DNA from: Ehretia macrophylla
Taxonomy: Eukaryota; Streptophyta; Magnoliopsida; Boraginales; Ehretiaceae
Length of the DNA stretch: 64,000 nt
NCBI GenBank assembly: GCA_037974665.1
Contig: CM075768.1
Coordinates: 64,445,816 to 64,509,815, forward strand
Reading direction: 5' to 3'
Shown here: positions 48,852-60,453 of the stretch, piece by piece
Layout: each line of letters opens with the position of its first letter
How positions within the stretch are numbered: the stretch's first letter is position 1
Translations under genes and position numbers: made by a program
Notes under the pieces: generated by a model
Database searches by the model: none
What the model saw: the letters and a program-made list of their open reading frames with translations, nothing else
Told to the model about the DNA's origin: nothing

Positions 48852-48970
48852 GGGTGCGATCATAACAGCACTAATGCACCGGATCCCATCAGAACTCCGA
48901 AGTTAAGCGTGCTTGGGCGAGAGTAGTACTAGGATGGGTGACCCCCTGGGAAGTCCTCGTGTTGCACCCC
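48852..48970 (+). rRNA. 5S rRNA gene, copy 67
   Basis: A single difference, C14A, and a standard upstream region and terminator. Second best candidate for an active gene. Confidence 0.98.
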
Positions 48971-49527
48971 CCTTTTCAATTTTTTTTCCTCCGGTTAGGG
49001 TTGCCAAGATACTTTATCCACCACATTTCTATTGTCGAATCCCACGGCACCTTGGGCAAGACAACTTCGCTTCACGTGGAGGCTGGGCCTACAATCCGAG
49101 GGCATAGGGCTTGTGACCAGGTCTCCGTTGCTCCGGTGCCCATAACTTTTAACCCGTAAGGAGTTACGCGGCGCACAGCTACCGTTGCAAAGCTCTCCGA
49201 GAGCTCTACGACAGTGGCAACGCGCCTGTTCGCTGTGCCCTTTTTGGAGCCCAAAATCGATTGTTTTCATCAGTTTCGGGCCAGTTTTCTTATTAAGCTC
49301 TATTTTTCTGACTCGGATCGAACGTCGTGAGCTGTGAAAAGGACGAAAACCTTAATCGCGGGAGATTAGAGGGCCCTACAATACGTCGATATCACGTCTT
49401 GCGAGGATGCTGCGTTGTTGAAGTGGATGGGTTGTTGTTAAGCCCATTGGGCCTTCTGAATGGGCCATCTCTCTAGGCTGGGACTGTGAACCGTTAACAC
49501 AAAAAGAAATTCTGCCCCCACCATGAC

Positions 49528-49646
49528 GGGTTCGATCATACCAGCACTAATGCACCGGATCCCATTAGAACTCCGAAGTTAAGCGTGCTTGGGCGAGAGT
49601 AGTACTAGGATTGGTGACCCCCTGGGATGTCCTCGTGTTGCACCCC
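49528..49646 (+). rRNA. 5S rRNA gene, copy 68
   Basis: G5T, C39T, G85T, A101T. G5T unpairs a helix I position. Confidence 0.95.
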
Positions 49647-50203
49647 CCTTTTCAATTTTTTTCGCTCCAGTTAGGGTTGCCAAGATACTTTATCCACTAC
49701 ATTTCAATTATCGAATCCCATGGCACTTAAGGCTAGAAAACTTCGCTTGATGTAGAGGCTGGGCCAGCAAACCGAGGGCGTAGGGCTTGTGACCAGGTCT
49801 CCGTCGCTCCGGTGCCCATAACATTTGATCCGTAAGGAGTTACGCAGTGCACATCATACCGTTGCAAAGCTCTTCAACAGCTCTACGATGGGGGTAGCTA
49901 GATTGCTCGTTGTGCCCTTTTTGGAGCCCAAAATCGAAAGTTTTCATCAGTTTCGGGCCACTTTTCTAGTTTTGCTCCGTTTTTCTGTCCCGTATCGTAC
50001 GTCGTGAGCTGTTAAAAGGACGACAACCTTACTCGCGGGACATTAGAAGGCCCTACAACGCGTCGATATCACGTGTTGCGAGGTTGCTGCATTGTTGAAG
50101 CGGATGGGTTGTTGTTAAGCCCATTGGGCCTTCTGAATAGGACATCACTCTAGGCTGGGACTGTGAACCGTTAGCACATAAAGGAATTCTACCCCACCAT
50201 GAC

Positions 50204-50322
50204 GGGTGCGATCACACCAGCACTAATGCACCGGATCCCATCAGAACTCTGAAGTTAGGCGTGCTTGGGCGAGAGTAGTACTAGGATGGGTGACCCCTTG
50301 GGAAGTCCTCGTGTTGTACCCC
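50204..50322 (+). rRNA. 5S rRNA gene, copy 69
   Basis: T12C, C47T, A55G, C95T, C114T. Upstream GTTAGCACATAAAGG is shared only with copy 71, its partner in a two-unit repeat. Confidence 0.95.
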
Positions 50323-50878
50323 CTTTTCAATTTTTTTCCTCCGGTTAGGGTTGCAAAGATACTTTATCCACCACATTTCTATTATCGAATCCCACGGAAC
50401 CTTGGGCAAGACAACTTTGCTTCACGTGGAGGCTGGGCCCGCAAACCGAGGGCGTAGGGCTTGTGACCAAGTCTCCGTCGCTCCGGTCCCCATAACTTTT
50501 GATCCGTAAGGAGTTACGCGGCGCACAGCATACCGTTGGAAAGCTCTCTGAGAGCTTTACGACAGGGGCAGCCAGCTTGCTCGCTATGCTATTTTTGGAG
50601 CCCAAAATTGAACGTTTTCATCAGTTTCGGGCCATTTTTCTTCTTTTGCTCTATTTTTCCGTCCTGGATCGTACGTCGTGAGCTGTTAAAAGGACGACAA
50701 CCTTACTTGTGAGACATTAGAGGGCCCTACAATGCGTCGATATCACGTCTTGCGAGGATGCTGCGTTGTTGAAGCGGATGGGTTGTCGTTAAGCCCATTG
50801 GGCCTTCTGAATGGGCCATCTCTCTAGACTGGGACTGTGAACCGTTAACACAAAAAGGAATTCTACCCCCACCATGAC

Positions 50879-50997
50879 GGGTGCGATCATTCCAGCACTA
50901 ATGCACCGGATCCCATTAGAACTCCGAAGTTAAGCGTGCTTGGGCGAGAGTAGTACTAGGATGGGTGACCCCTTGGGAAGTCCTTGTGTTGCCCCCC
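50879..50997 (+). rRNA. 5S rRNA gene, copy 70
   Basis: A13T, C39T, C95T, C107T, A115C. Partner of copy 72 (GTCCTTGTGTTGCCCCCC end). Confidence 0.95.
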
Positions 50998-51554
50998 TTT
51001 TTCAATTGTTTTTCATTCGCTTAGGGTTGCCAAGATACTTTATCGACCACATTTCTATAGTCAAATCCCACGGCACCTTGGGCAAGACAACTTTGCTTCA
51101 CGTGGAGGCTGGGCAAGCAAACCGAGAGCGTAGGGCCTGTGACCAGGTCTCCGTCGCTCCGGTGCCCATAACTTTTGATCCGTAAGGCGTTACGCGGCGC
51201 ACAACGTACCGTTGGAAAGCTCTCTGAGAGCTCTATGACTGGGGCAGCAAGCTTGCTCGCTGTGCCCTTTTTGGAGCCCAAAATCGAACATTTTCATCAG
51301 TTTCGGGCCACTTTTCTTGTTATGATCCGTTTTTCTGTCCCGGATCGAACGTCGTTAGCTGTTAAAAGGACGACAACCTTACTCGCGGGATAATAGAGGG
51401 CCCTACAATGCATTGATATCACGTCTTGCGAGGATGCTACGTTGTTGAAGTGGATGGGTTGTTGTTAAGCCTATTGGGCCTTCTGAATGGGCCATCACTC
51501 TAGGCTGGGACTGTGAACCGTTAGCACATAAAGGAATTCCACCCCCACCATGAC

Positions 51555-51673
51555 AGGTGCAATCATACCAGCACTAATGCACCGGATCCCATCAGAACTC
51601 CGAAGTTAGGCGTGCTTGGGCGAGAGTGGTACTAGGATGGGTGACCCCTTGGGAAGTCCTCGTGTTGTACCCT
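51555..51673 (+). rRNA. 5S rRNA gene, copy 71
   Basis: G1A, G7A, A55G, A74G, C95T, C114T, C119T. Confidence 0.95.
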
Positions 51674-52229
51674 CTTTTCAATTTTTTTCCTCCGGTTAGG
51701 GTTGCCAAGATACTTTATCCAGCACATTTCTATTGTCGAATCCCACGGCACCTTGGGCAAGTCAACATCGCTTCATGTGGAGGCTGGGCCCGCAAACCGG
51801 GGGCGTAGGGCTTGTGACGAAGTCTCCGTCGCTCCGGTGTCCATAACTTTTGATCCGTAAGGAGTTACGCGGCGCACAGCATTCCGTTGGAAAGCTCTCC
51901 GAGAGCTCTATGACCGAGGCAGCAAGCTTGCTTGCTATGCCATTTTTGGAGCCCAAAATCGAACGTTTTCATCATCTTCGGGCCACTTTTCTTATTAAGC
52001 TCTGTTTTTCTGTCCCGGATCGTATGTCGTGAGCTGTTAAAAGGACGACAACCTTACTCGCGAGACATTAGAGGGCCCTACAATGCGTCGATATCACGTC
52101 TTGCGAGGATGCTTCGTTGTTGAAGCGGATGGGTTGTTGTTAAGCCCATTGGGCCTTCTGAATGGGCCATCTCTCTAGGCTGGGACTGTGAACCGTTAAC
52201 ACAAAAAGGAATTCTACCCCCACCATGAC
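51674..52229 (+). repeat. Representative 5S spacer with conserved dyads
   Basis: The spacer between copies 71 and 72 is close to consensus. It holds a terminator (T4 at 51,675 and T7 at 51,682-51,688), a telobox-like TTAGGGTT near 51,696, a 15-nt palindrome AGCTCTCCGAGAGCT (51,893-51,907) and a 12-nt palindrome AGCAAGCTTGCT (51,921-51,932). The inverted repeat GCCCATT/AATGGGC (52,144-52,167) holds two TGGGCC motifs, and GTTAACAC lies next to the -28 region. The same layout recurs in all spacers. Confidence 0.85.
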
Positions 52230-52348
52230 GTGTGCGATCATACCAGCAATAATGCACCAGATCCCATCAGAACTCCGAAGTTAAGCGTGCTTGGGCGAGA
52301 GTAGTACTAGGATGGGTGACCCCTTGGGAAGTCCTTGTGTTGCCCCCC
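52230..52348 (+). rRNA. 5S rRNA gene, copy 72
   Basis: G2T, C20A, G30A, C95T, C107T, A115C. Confidence 0.95.
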
Positions 52349-52905
52349 CTTTTCAATTTTTTTTCCTTCGGTTAGGGTTGCCAAGATACTTTATCCACCA
52401 CATTTCTATAGTCGAATCCCACGGCACCATGGGCAAGACAACTTCGCTTCACGTGGAGGCTGGGCAAGCAAACCGAGGGCGTAGGGCCTGTAACCAGGTC
52501 TCCGTCGCTCCGATGCCCATAACTTTTGATCCGTAAGGAGTTACGCGGCGCACAGCATACCGTTGGAAAGCTCTCCCAGAGCTCTACGACGGGGGCAGCC
52601 ATCTTGCTCGCTGAGCCCTTTTTGGAGCCCAAAATCGAACGTTTTCATCAGTTTCGGGCTACTTTTCTTAGTTAGCTCTGTTTTTCCGTCTTGGATCGTA
52701 CGTCGTGAGCTGATAAAAGGACGACAACCTTACTCACGAGACATTAGAGGGCCCTAAAATGCGTCGATATCACGTCTTGTGAGGATGATGCGTTGTTGAA
52801 ACGGATGAGTTGTCGTTAAGCCTATTGGGCCTTCTGAATGGGCCATCTCTCTAGCCTGCGATTGTAAACCGTTAACACAAAAAGGAATTCTAACCCCACC
52901 ATTAC

Positions 52906-53024
52906 GGGTGCGATCATACCAGCACTAATGCACCGGATCCCATCAGAACTCTGAAGTTAAGCGTGCTTGGGCGAGAGTAGTACTAGGATGGGTGACCCCA
53001 TGGGAAGTCCTCGTGTCGCACCCC
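52906..53024 (+). rRNA. 5S rRNA gene, copy 73
   Basis: C47T, C95A, T112C. Upstream ATTAC replaces ATGAC. Confidence 0.96.
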
Positions 53025-53582
53025 CATTTTCAATTTTTTTTACTCTGGTTAAAGTTGCCAAGATAGTTTATCCACCACATTTCAATTGTCGAATCCCACG
53101 GCACCTTGGGCAAGACAACTTCACTTCACGTGGAGGCTGGGCCCGCAAATCGAGGCTGTAGGGCTTGTGACCAGGTCTCCGTCACTCCGGTGCCCATAAC
53201 TTTTGATCCGTAAGGAGTTACGCGGGGCACAGCATACCGTTGGAAAGCTCTCCGAGAGCTCTATGACGTGGGCAACAAGCTTGCGCACTGTACCCTTTTT
53301 GGAGCCCAAAATCGAACGTTTTCATCAGTTTCGGGCCACTTTTCCTATTAAGCTCTGTTTTTCGGTCCCGGATCGTACGTCGTGAGCTATTAAAAGGACG
53401 ACAACCTTACTCGTGGGATATTAGAGAGCCCTACATTGTGTCGATATCACGTCTTGCGAGGATCCTGCGTTGTTGAAGCGGATGGGTTATTGTTTAGCCC
53501 ATTGGGCCTTCTGAATGGGCCATATTTCTAGACTGGAACTGTGAACCGTTAACACAAAAAGGAATTCTACCCCCAACATGAC

Positions 53583-53701
53583 GGGTGGGATCATAACAGC
53601 ACTAATGCACCGGATCCCATCAGAACTCCGAAGTTAAGCGCGCTTGGGCGAGAGTAGTACTAGGATGGGTGACCCCATGGGAAGTCCTTGTGTTGCACCC
53701 C
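53583..53701 (+). rRNA. 5S rRNA gene, copy 74
   Basis: C6G, C14A, T59C, C95A, C107T. Confidence 0.95.
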
Positions 53702-54259
53702 CATTTTCAATTTTTTTTACTCCGGTTAGGGTTTCCAAGATAGTTTATCCACCACATTTCTATTGTCGAATCCCATGGCACCTTGGGCTAGACAACTTCG
53801 CTTCACGTGGTTGTTGGGCCCGTAAACCGAGGGCGTAGGGCTTGTGACCAAGTCTCCGTCGCTCCGTTGCCCATAACTTTTGATCCGTAATGAGTTACGC
53901 GGCGCACAGCATACCGTTGCAAAGCTCTCCGAGAGCTCTACGACGGGGGTAGCAAGCTTGCTCGCTGTGCCCTTTTGGAAGCCCAAAATCGAACGTTTTC
54001 ATCAGTTTCGGGCCACTTTTCTTATTAAGCTATGTTTTTTCGTCCCGGATCGTACGTCGTGAGCTGTTAAAAGGACGACAACCTTACTCGCGGGACATTA
54101 GATGGCCTTACAATACGTCGATATCACGTCTTGCGAGGTTGCTGCGTTGTTGAAGCGGATGGGTTGTTGTTAAGCCCATTGGGCCTTCTAAATGGGCCAT
54201 CTCTCTAGGCTGGGACTGTGAACTGTTAACACAAAAAGGAATTCTGCCCTTCCCATGAC

Positions 54260-54378
54260 GGGTTCGATCATACCAGCACTAATGCACTGGATCCCATCAG
54301 AACTCCAAAGTTAAGCGTGCTTGTGCGAGAGTAGTACTAGAATGGGTGACCCCCTGGCAAGCCCTCGTGTTGCCCCCC
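54260..54378 (+). rRNA. 5S rRNA gene, copy 75
   Basis: G5T, C29T, G48A, G65T, G82A, G99C, T103C, A115C. Shares G5T, G48A, G65T and A115C with copy 83. Confidence 0.94.
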
Positions 54379-54935
54379 ATTTTCAATTTTTTTTCCTCCG
54401 GTTAGGGTTGCCAAGATACTTTATCCGCCATATTTCTATTATCGAATCCCACGGCACCTTGGGCAAGACAACTTCGCTTCACTTGGACGCAGGGCCCGCA
54501 AACCGAGGGCTTAGGGTTTGTGACCAGTTCTCCGTCGTTCCGGTGCCCATAACTTTTGATCCGTAAGGAGTTACGCGGCGCACAACATACCATTGGAAAA
54601 CTCTCCGAGAGGTCTACGACGGGGGCAGCACGCTTTCTCGCTGTGCCCTTTTTGGATCCCAAAATCAAACGGTTTCATCAGTTTCGGGCCACTTTTCTTA
54701 TTAAGCTATGTTTTTCCGTCGCGGATCATATGTCGTGAGCTATAAAAAGGACGACAACCTTACTTGCGCGGCATTAGAGGGCCCTACAATGCGTCGATAT
54801 CACATCTTGCGAGGATGCTGCATTGTTGAAGAGGATGGGTTATTGTTAAGCCCATTGGGCCTTCTGAATAGGCCATCTCTCTAGGCTGGCACTGTGAACC
54901 GTTAACACAAAAAGGAATTCTACCCCGACGATGAT

Positions 54936-55054
54936 GGGTGCGATCATCCCAGCACTAATGCACCGGATCCCATCAGAACTCCGAAGTTAAGCGTGCTTGG
55001 GCCAGAGTAGTACTAGGGTGGGTGACCCCCTGGGTAGTCCTCGTGTTGCACCCC
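54936..55054 (+). rRNA. 5S rRNA gene, copy 76
   Basis: A13C, G68C, A83G, A100T. Its terminator T-run is broken (CAATTTTATTACC). Confidence 0.95.
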
Positions 55055-55612
55055 TCTTTTCAATTTTATTACCTCCGATTAGGGTAGCCAAGATACTTTA
55101 TCCACCACATTTCTATTGTTGAATCCCACGGCACCTTGGGCAAGACAATTTCGATTCACGTGGAGGCTGGGCCCGCAAACCGATGGCGTAGGGCTTGTGA
55201 CCAAGTCTCCGCGCTCTTGTGCCCATAACTTTTGATCCGTAAGGAGTTACGTGGCGCACAGCATACCGTTGGAAAGCTCTCCGAGAGCTCTACGATGTGG
55301 GCAGCCAGCTTGCTCGCTCTGCCCTTTTTTGGAGCCCAAAATCAAACATTTTCATCAGTTTCGTGCCACTTTTCTAATTTTACTCTGTTTTTCCTTCCTG
55401 GATCGTACATCGTGAGCTGTTAAAAGGACGACAACCTTACTCGAGGGACATTAGAGGGCCCTACAATGTATCGATATCACGTCTTGCGAGGATGCTGCGT
55501 TGTTAAAGCCGATGGGTTGTTGTTAAGCCCATTGGGCCTTCTGAATGGGCAATCTCTCTAGGCTGGGTCTGTGAACCGTTAACACATAAAGGAATTGTGC
55601 CATCAACATGAC

Positions 55613-55731
55613 GGTTGCGATCGCACCAGCACTAATGCACTGGATCATATCAGAACTCCGAAGTTAAGCGTGCTTCGGCGAGAGTAGTACTAGAATAGGT
55701 GACCCCCTGGGAAGTCCTCATGTTGCACTAC
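55613..55731 (+). rRNA. 5S rRNA gene, copy 77 (degenerate lineage)
   Basis: G3T, A11G, T12C, C29T, C35A, C36T, G64C, G82A, G85A, G108A, C117T, C118A. Belongs to the GGTTG-start lineage with copies 79, 81 and 85, all with minor-type promoters. Confidence 0.92.
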
Positions 55732-56290
55732 CCTTTTCAATTTTTTTTCCTTCGGTTAGGGTTGCCAAGATACTTTATCCACCACATTTCTATTATCGAA
55801 TCCCACGACACCTTGGGCAAGACAACTTCGCTTCACGTGGAGGTTGGGCCCGCAAACCGTGCGCGTAGGGCTTATGACCAGGTCTCCGTCGCTCTGATGC
55901 CCATAACTTTTGATCCATAAGAAGTTACGCGGCGCACAACATACCGTTGGATATCTCTCCGAGAGCTCTACGACGAGGACAGCAAGCTTGCTCGTTGTGC
56001 CCTTTTTGGAGCCCAAAATCGAACGTTTTCATCAGTTTTGAGCCACTTTTCTTATTAAGCTATGTTTTTTCGATCCCGGATCGTACGTCGTGAGTTATGA
56101 AATAGACGACAACCTTACTCGCGGGATATTAGAGGGCCTTACGATGCGTCAATATCACATCTTGGGAGGATGATGCGTTGTTGAAGCGGATGGGTTGTTG
56201 TTAAGCCCATTGGTCCTTCTGAATGGGTCATCTCTCTAGGCTGGGACTGTGAACCGTTAACACAAAAAGGAATTCTACCCCCTCCATGAC

Positions 56291-56409
56291 GGGTGCGATC
56301 ATACCAGCACTAATGCACCGGATCCCATCAGAACTTCGAAGTTATGCGTGCTTGGGCAAGAGTAGTACTAGGATGGGTCACCCCATGGGAAGACCTCGTG
56401 TTGCACCCC
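56291..56409 (+). rRNA. 5S rRNA gene, copy 78
   Basis: C46T, A55T, G68A, G89C, C95A, T103A. Confidence 0.95.
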
Positions 56410-56968
56410 CCTTTTCAATTTTTTTTCCTCCGGTTAGGGTTGCCAAGATACTTTATCCACCACATTTCTATTGTCGAATCCCACGGCAGCTTGGGCAAGA
56501 CAATTTTGCTTCACGTAATGGCTAGTCCCGCAAACTGAGGGCGTGGGGCTTATGACCTGGTCTCTGTCGCTCCGGTCCCCATAACTTTTGATCCATAAGG
56601 AGTTACATAGCACACAGCATGTCGTTGGAAAGCTCTCCGAGAGCTCTACGATGGGGGTAGCCAGATTGCTCGCTTTGCCCTTTTTTGGAGCCCAAAATCG
56701 AATGTTTTCATCAGTTTCGGGCCACTTTTCCAATTTTGCTCTGTTTTTCCTTCCCGAATCGTATATCGTGAGCTATTAAAAGGAAGACAACCTTACTAGA
56801 GGGACATTAGAGGGCCCTACAACGCATCGATATCACTTCTTGCGAGGATGCTGCGTTGTTAAAGCGGATGGGTTGTTGTTAAGCCCATTAGGCCTTCTGA
56901 ATGGGCAATCTCTCTAGGCTGGGACTGTGAACCGTTAACACATTAAAGAATTGTGCCATCAGCATGAC

Positions 56969-57087
56969 GGTTGAGATCATACCAGCACTAATGCACTAGA
57001 TCCTTTCAGAACACTGAAGTTAAGTGTGCTTGGGCGAGAGTAGACCTAGGATGGGTGACCCCCTGGGAAGTCCTTGTGTTGCACTCC
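56969..57087 (+). rRNA. 5S rRNA gene, copy 79 (degenerate lineage)
   Basis: G3T, C6A, C29T, G30A, C36T, A37T, T45A, C47T, C57T, T76A, A77C, C107T, C117T. Upstream ACATTAAAGAATTGTGCC. Probably a pseudogene. Confidence 0.92.
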
Positions 57088-57645
57088 CCTTTTCAATTTT
57101 TTTTCCTACGGTTAGGGTTGCCAAGATACTTTATCCACCACATTTCAATTATCGAATCTCACGGCACCTTGGAATAGACAACTTGATTTCACGTGGAGGC
57201 TGGGCCCGCAAACCCAGGGCGTAGGGCTCTTGACCAGGTCTCCGTCGCTCCAGTGCCCATAACTTTTGATCCGTAAGAAGTTACGCGACGCACAACAAAC
57301 CATTGGAAAGCTCTCCGAGAGCTCTACGATGAGGATAGCAAGCTCGCTCGCTGTGCTCTTTTTGGAGCCCAAAATCGAACGTTTTCATCAGTTTCGGGCC
57401 ACTTTTCTTATTAAGCTCTATTTTTTCATCCCGGATCGAACGTCGTGAGCTGTTAAAAGGACGACAACCTTACTCGTTGGATATTAGAGGGCCCTACAAT
57501 ATGTTGATATCACGTCCTGCGAGGATGCTACGTTGTTGAAGCGGATGGGTTGGTGTTAAGCCCATTGGGCCTTTTGAATGGGCCATCTCTCTAGGCTGGG
57601 ACTGTGGAGCGTTAACACAAAAAGGAATTCTGGCCCCACCATGAC

Positions 57646-57763
57646 GAGGGGGATCATACCAGCACTAATGCAACGGATCCCATCAGAACTCCGAAGTTAA
57701 GCGTGCTTGGGCGAGAGTAGTACTAGGATGGTTGACCCCCTGGAAGTCCTCGTGTTGTACCCC
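57646..57763 (+). rRNA. 5S rRNA gene, copy 80 (1-nt deletion)
   Basis: 118 nt. G2A, T4G, C6G, C28A, G87T, one G lost at 97-99, C114T. The 5' strand of helix I is largely destroyed. Confidence 0.92.
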
Positions 57764-58322
57764 CATTTTCAATTTTTTTCCCTTCGGTTACGGTTGCCAA
57801 GAAACTTTATCGACCACATTTCTATTGTCGAATCCCACGGCACCTTGGGAAAGACAATTTCGCTTCACGTCGAGGCTGGGCCCACAAACCGAGGGCATAG
57901 GGCTTGCGACCAGGTCTCCGTCACTCCGGTGCCCATAACTTTTGATCCGTAAGGAGTTACGTGGCGCACAACATATCGTTGGAATGCTCTCTGAGAGGTC
58001 TACGATGGGGGTAGCCAGCTTGCTCGCTGTGCCCTTTTTTGGAGCCCAAAATCGAACGTTTTCATCAGTTTCGGGCCACTTTTCTAGTTTACCTCTGTTT
58101 TTCCTTCCCGGATCGTACATCGTGAGCTGTTAAAAGGACGACAACCTTACTCGAGAGACATTAGAGGGCCCTATAATGCATCGATATCACTTCTTGCGAG
58201 GATGCTGCGTTATTAAAGCGGATGGGTTGTTGTTAAGCCCATTAGGCCTTCTGAATGGGCCATCTCTCTAGGCTGGGATTGTGAACCGTTAACACATAAA
58301 GCAATTGTGCCTTCAACATGAT

Positions 58323-58441
58323 GGTTCCAATCATACCAGCACTAATGCACTGGATCATATCAGAACTCAGATGTTAAGCGTGCTTGGGCGAGAGTAGTAC
58401 TAGGATGGGTGACCCCCTGGGAAGTCCTAGTCTTGCACCCG
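58323..58441 (+). rRNA. 5S rRNA gene, copy 81 (degenerate lineage)
   Basis: G3T, G5C, G7A, C29T, C35A, C36T, C47A, A50T, C107A, G110C, C119G. Shares G3T and the CTGGATCATATC block with copy 77; -1 base T. Confidence 0.92.
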
Positions 58442-58999
58442 CTTTTCAATTTTTTTTTCCTCCGGTTAGGGTTGCCAAGATACTTTATCCACCACATTTC
58501 TATTGTCGAATCCAACGGCACCTTGGGCAAGACAATTTCGCTTCACGTGGAGGCTGGGCCCGCAAACCGAGGGTGTAGGGCTTGTGACCAGGTCTCCGTC
58601 GCTCCGGTGCCCACAACTTTTGATCCGTAAGAAGTTACACGGCGCACAACATACTATTGGAAAGCTCTCTGAGAGCTCTACGACGAGGACAACAAGCTTG
58701 CTTGCTGTGCCCTTTTTGGAGCCAAAAATCGAACGTTTTCATCAGTTTCGTGCCACTTTTCTTATTAATCTCTGTTTTTTCGTCCCGAATCGTACGTCGT
58801 GAGCTGTTAAAAGGACGACAACCTTACTCGCTTTACATTAGAGAGCCCTACAATGCATCGATATCATGTCTTGCGAGGAAGCTGTGTTGTTGAAACGGAT
58901 GGGTTGTTGTTAAGCCCATTGGGCCTTCTGAATGGGCCATCTTTCTAGGGTGGGACTGTGAACCGTTAACACAAAAAAGAATTCTACCCCCAACATGAC

Positions 59000-59118
59000 G
59001 GGTGCGATCATAACAGCGCTAATGCACCGGATCCCAGCAAAACTCCGAAGGTAAGCGTGCTTGGGCGAGAGTAGTTCTAGGATGGGTGACCCGCTGGGAA
59101 GTCCTCATGTTGCAACCC
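59000..59118 (+). rRNA. 5S rRNA gene, copy 82
   Basis: C14A, A19G, T38G, G41A, T52G, A77T, C94G, G108A, C116A. Confidence 0.94.
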
Positions 59119-59676
59119 CCTTTTCAATTTGTTTTGCTCCGGTTAGGGTTGCCAAGATACTTTATCCACGACATTTCTATTATCGAATCCCATGGCACCT
59201 TGGGCAAGAAAACTTCGCTTCACGTGGAGGTTGGGCCCGCAAACCGAGGGCGTAGGGCTTGTGACCACGTTTTCGTCGCTCTGGTGCCCATAACTTTTGA
59301 TCCGTAAGGAGTTACATGGTGCATAGCATACCGTTCGAAAGCTCTACGAGAGCTCTAAGACGCGGGCTGTAAGCTTGCTCGCTGTTCCCTTTTTGGAGCC
59401 CAAAATCGAACATTTTCATCAGTTTCGGGCCACTTTTCTTATTAAGCTATGTTTTTTCGTCCCGGATCGTACGTCGTGAGCTGTTAAAAGGACGACAACC
59501 TTACTCGCGGGACATTAGAGGGCCCTACAATGCATCGATATCACGTCTTGCGACGGTGCTGCGATGTTATAGCGGATGGGTTATTGTTAAGCCCATTGGG
59601 CCTTCTGAATGGGCCATCTCCCTAGGCTGTGACTGTGAACCGTTAACACAAAAAGGAATTCTGCCCCCACCATGAC

Positions 59677-59795
59677 GGGTTCGATCATACCAGCACTAAT
59701 GCACCGGATCCTATCAGAACTCCAAAGTTATGTGTGCTTGTGCGAGAGTAGTACTAGGATGGGTAACCCTTTGGGATGTTCTCGTGTAGCCCCCC
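59677..59795 (+). rRNA. 5S rRNA gene, copy 83 (degenerate)
   Basis: G5T, C36T, G48A, A55T, C57T, G65T, G89A, C94T, C95T, A101T, C104T, T112A, A115C. A and C boxes are both eroded. Confidence 0.92.
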
Positions 59796-60334
59796 CATTT
59801 TCTTTTTTTTTTCCTCCGGTTAGGGTTCCTAAGATACTTTTTCCATTACATTTCTATTATCGACTCCCACGGCACCTTGGGCAAGAGAACTTCGCTTCAC
59901 GTGGAGGCTGGGCCCGCAAACCGAGGGAGTTGGGCTTATGACTAGGTCTCCGTCGCCCCGGTGCCAATAAATTTTGATCCGTAAGGAGTTACGCGGTGCA
60001 GATCATTCCGTTGCAAAGCTCTCCGAGAGCTCTACGATGAGGGCAGCTAGCTTGCTTCCTGTGCCCTTTTTGGAGCCCAAAATTGAACGTTTTCATCAAT
60101 TTCGGGCCACTTTTCTTCTTTGGCTTTGTTTTTCCGTCCCGGATCGAACGACGTGAGCAGTAAAAAGGACGACAACCTTACCCGCGGGAAATTAGAGGGC
60201 CCTACAAGGCGTTGATATCACGTCTTGCGAGGATGCTACGTTGTTGAAGCGGATAGGTTGTTGTTAAGCCCATTGGGCCTTCTGAATGGGCCATCTCTCT
60301 ATGCTGGGACTGTGCACAACACCCCCACCATGAC

Positions 60335-60453
60335 GTGTGCGTTCATACCAGCACTAATGCGTCGGATCCCATCTGAACTCCGAAGTTAAGCATACTTGGG
60401 CGAGAGTAGTACTAGGATGGGTGACCCCCTGGGAAGTCCTCGTGTTGCACCGC
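60335..60453 (+). rRNA. 5S rRNA gene, copy 84 (upstream element deleted)
   Basis: G2T, A8T, A27G, C28T, A40T, G58A, G60A, C118G. About 19 bp including GTTAACACAAAAAGG are missing just upstream (junction near 60,315), so the -28 element is absent. Confidence 0.94.
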
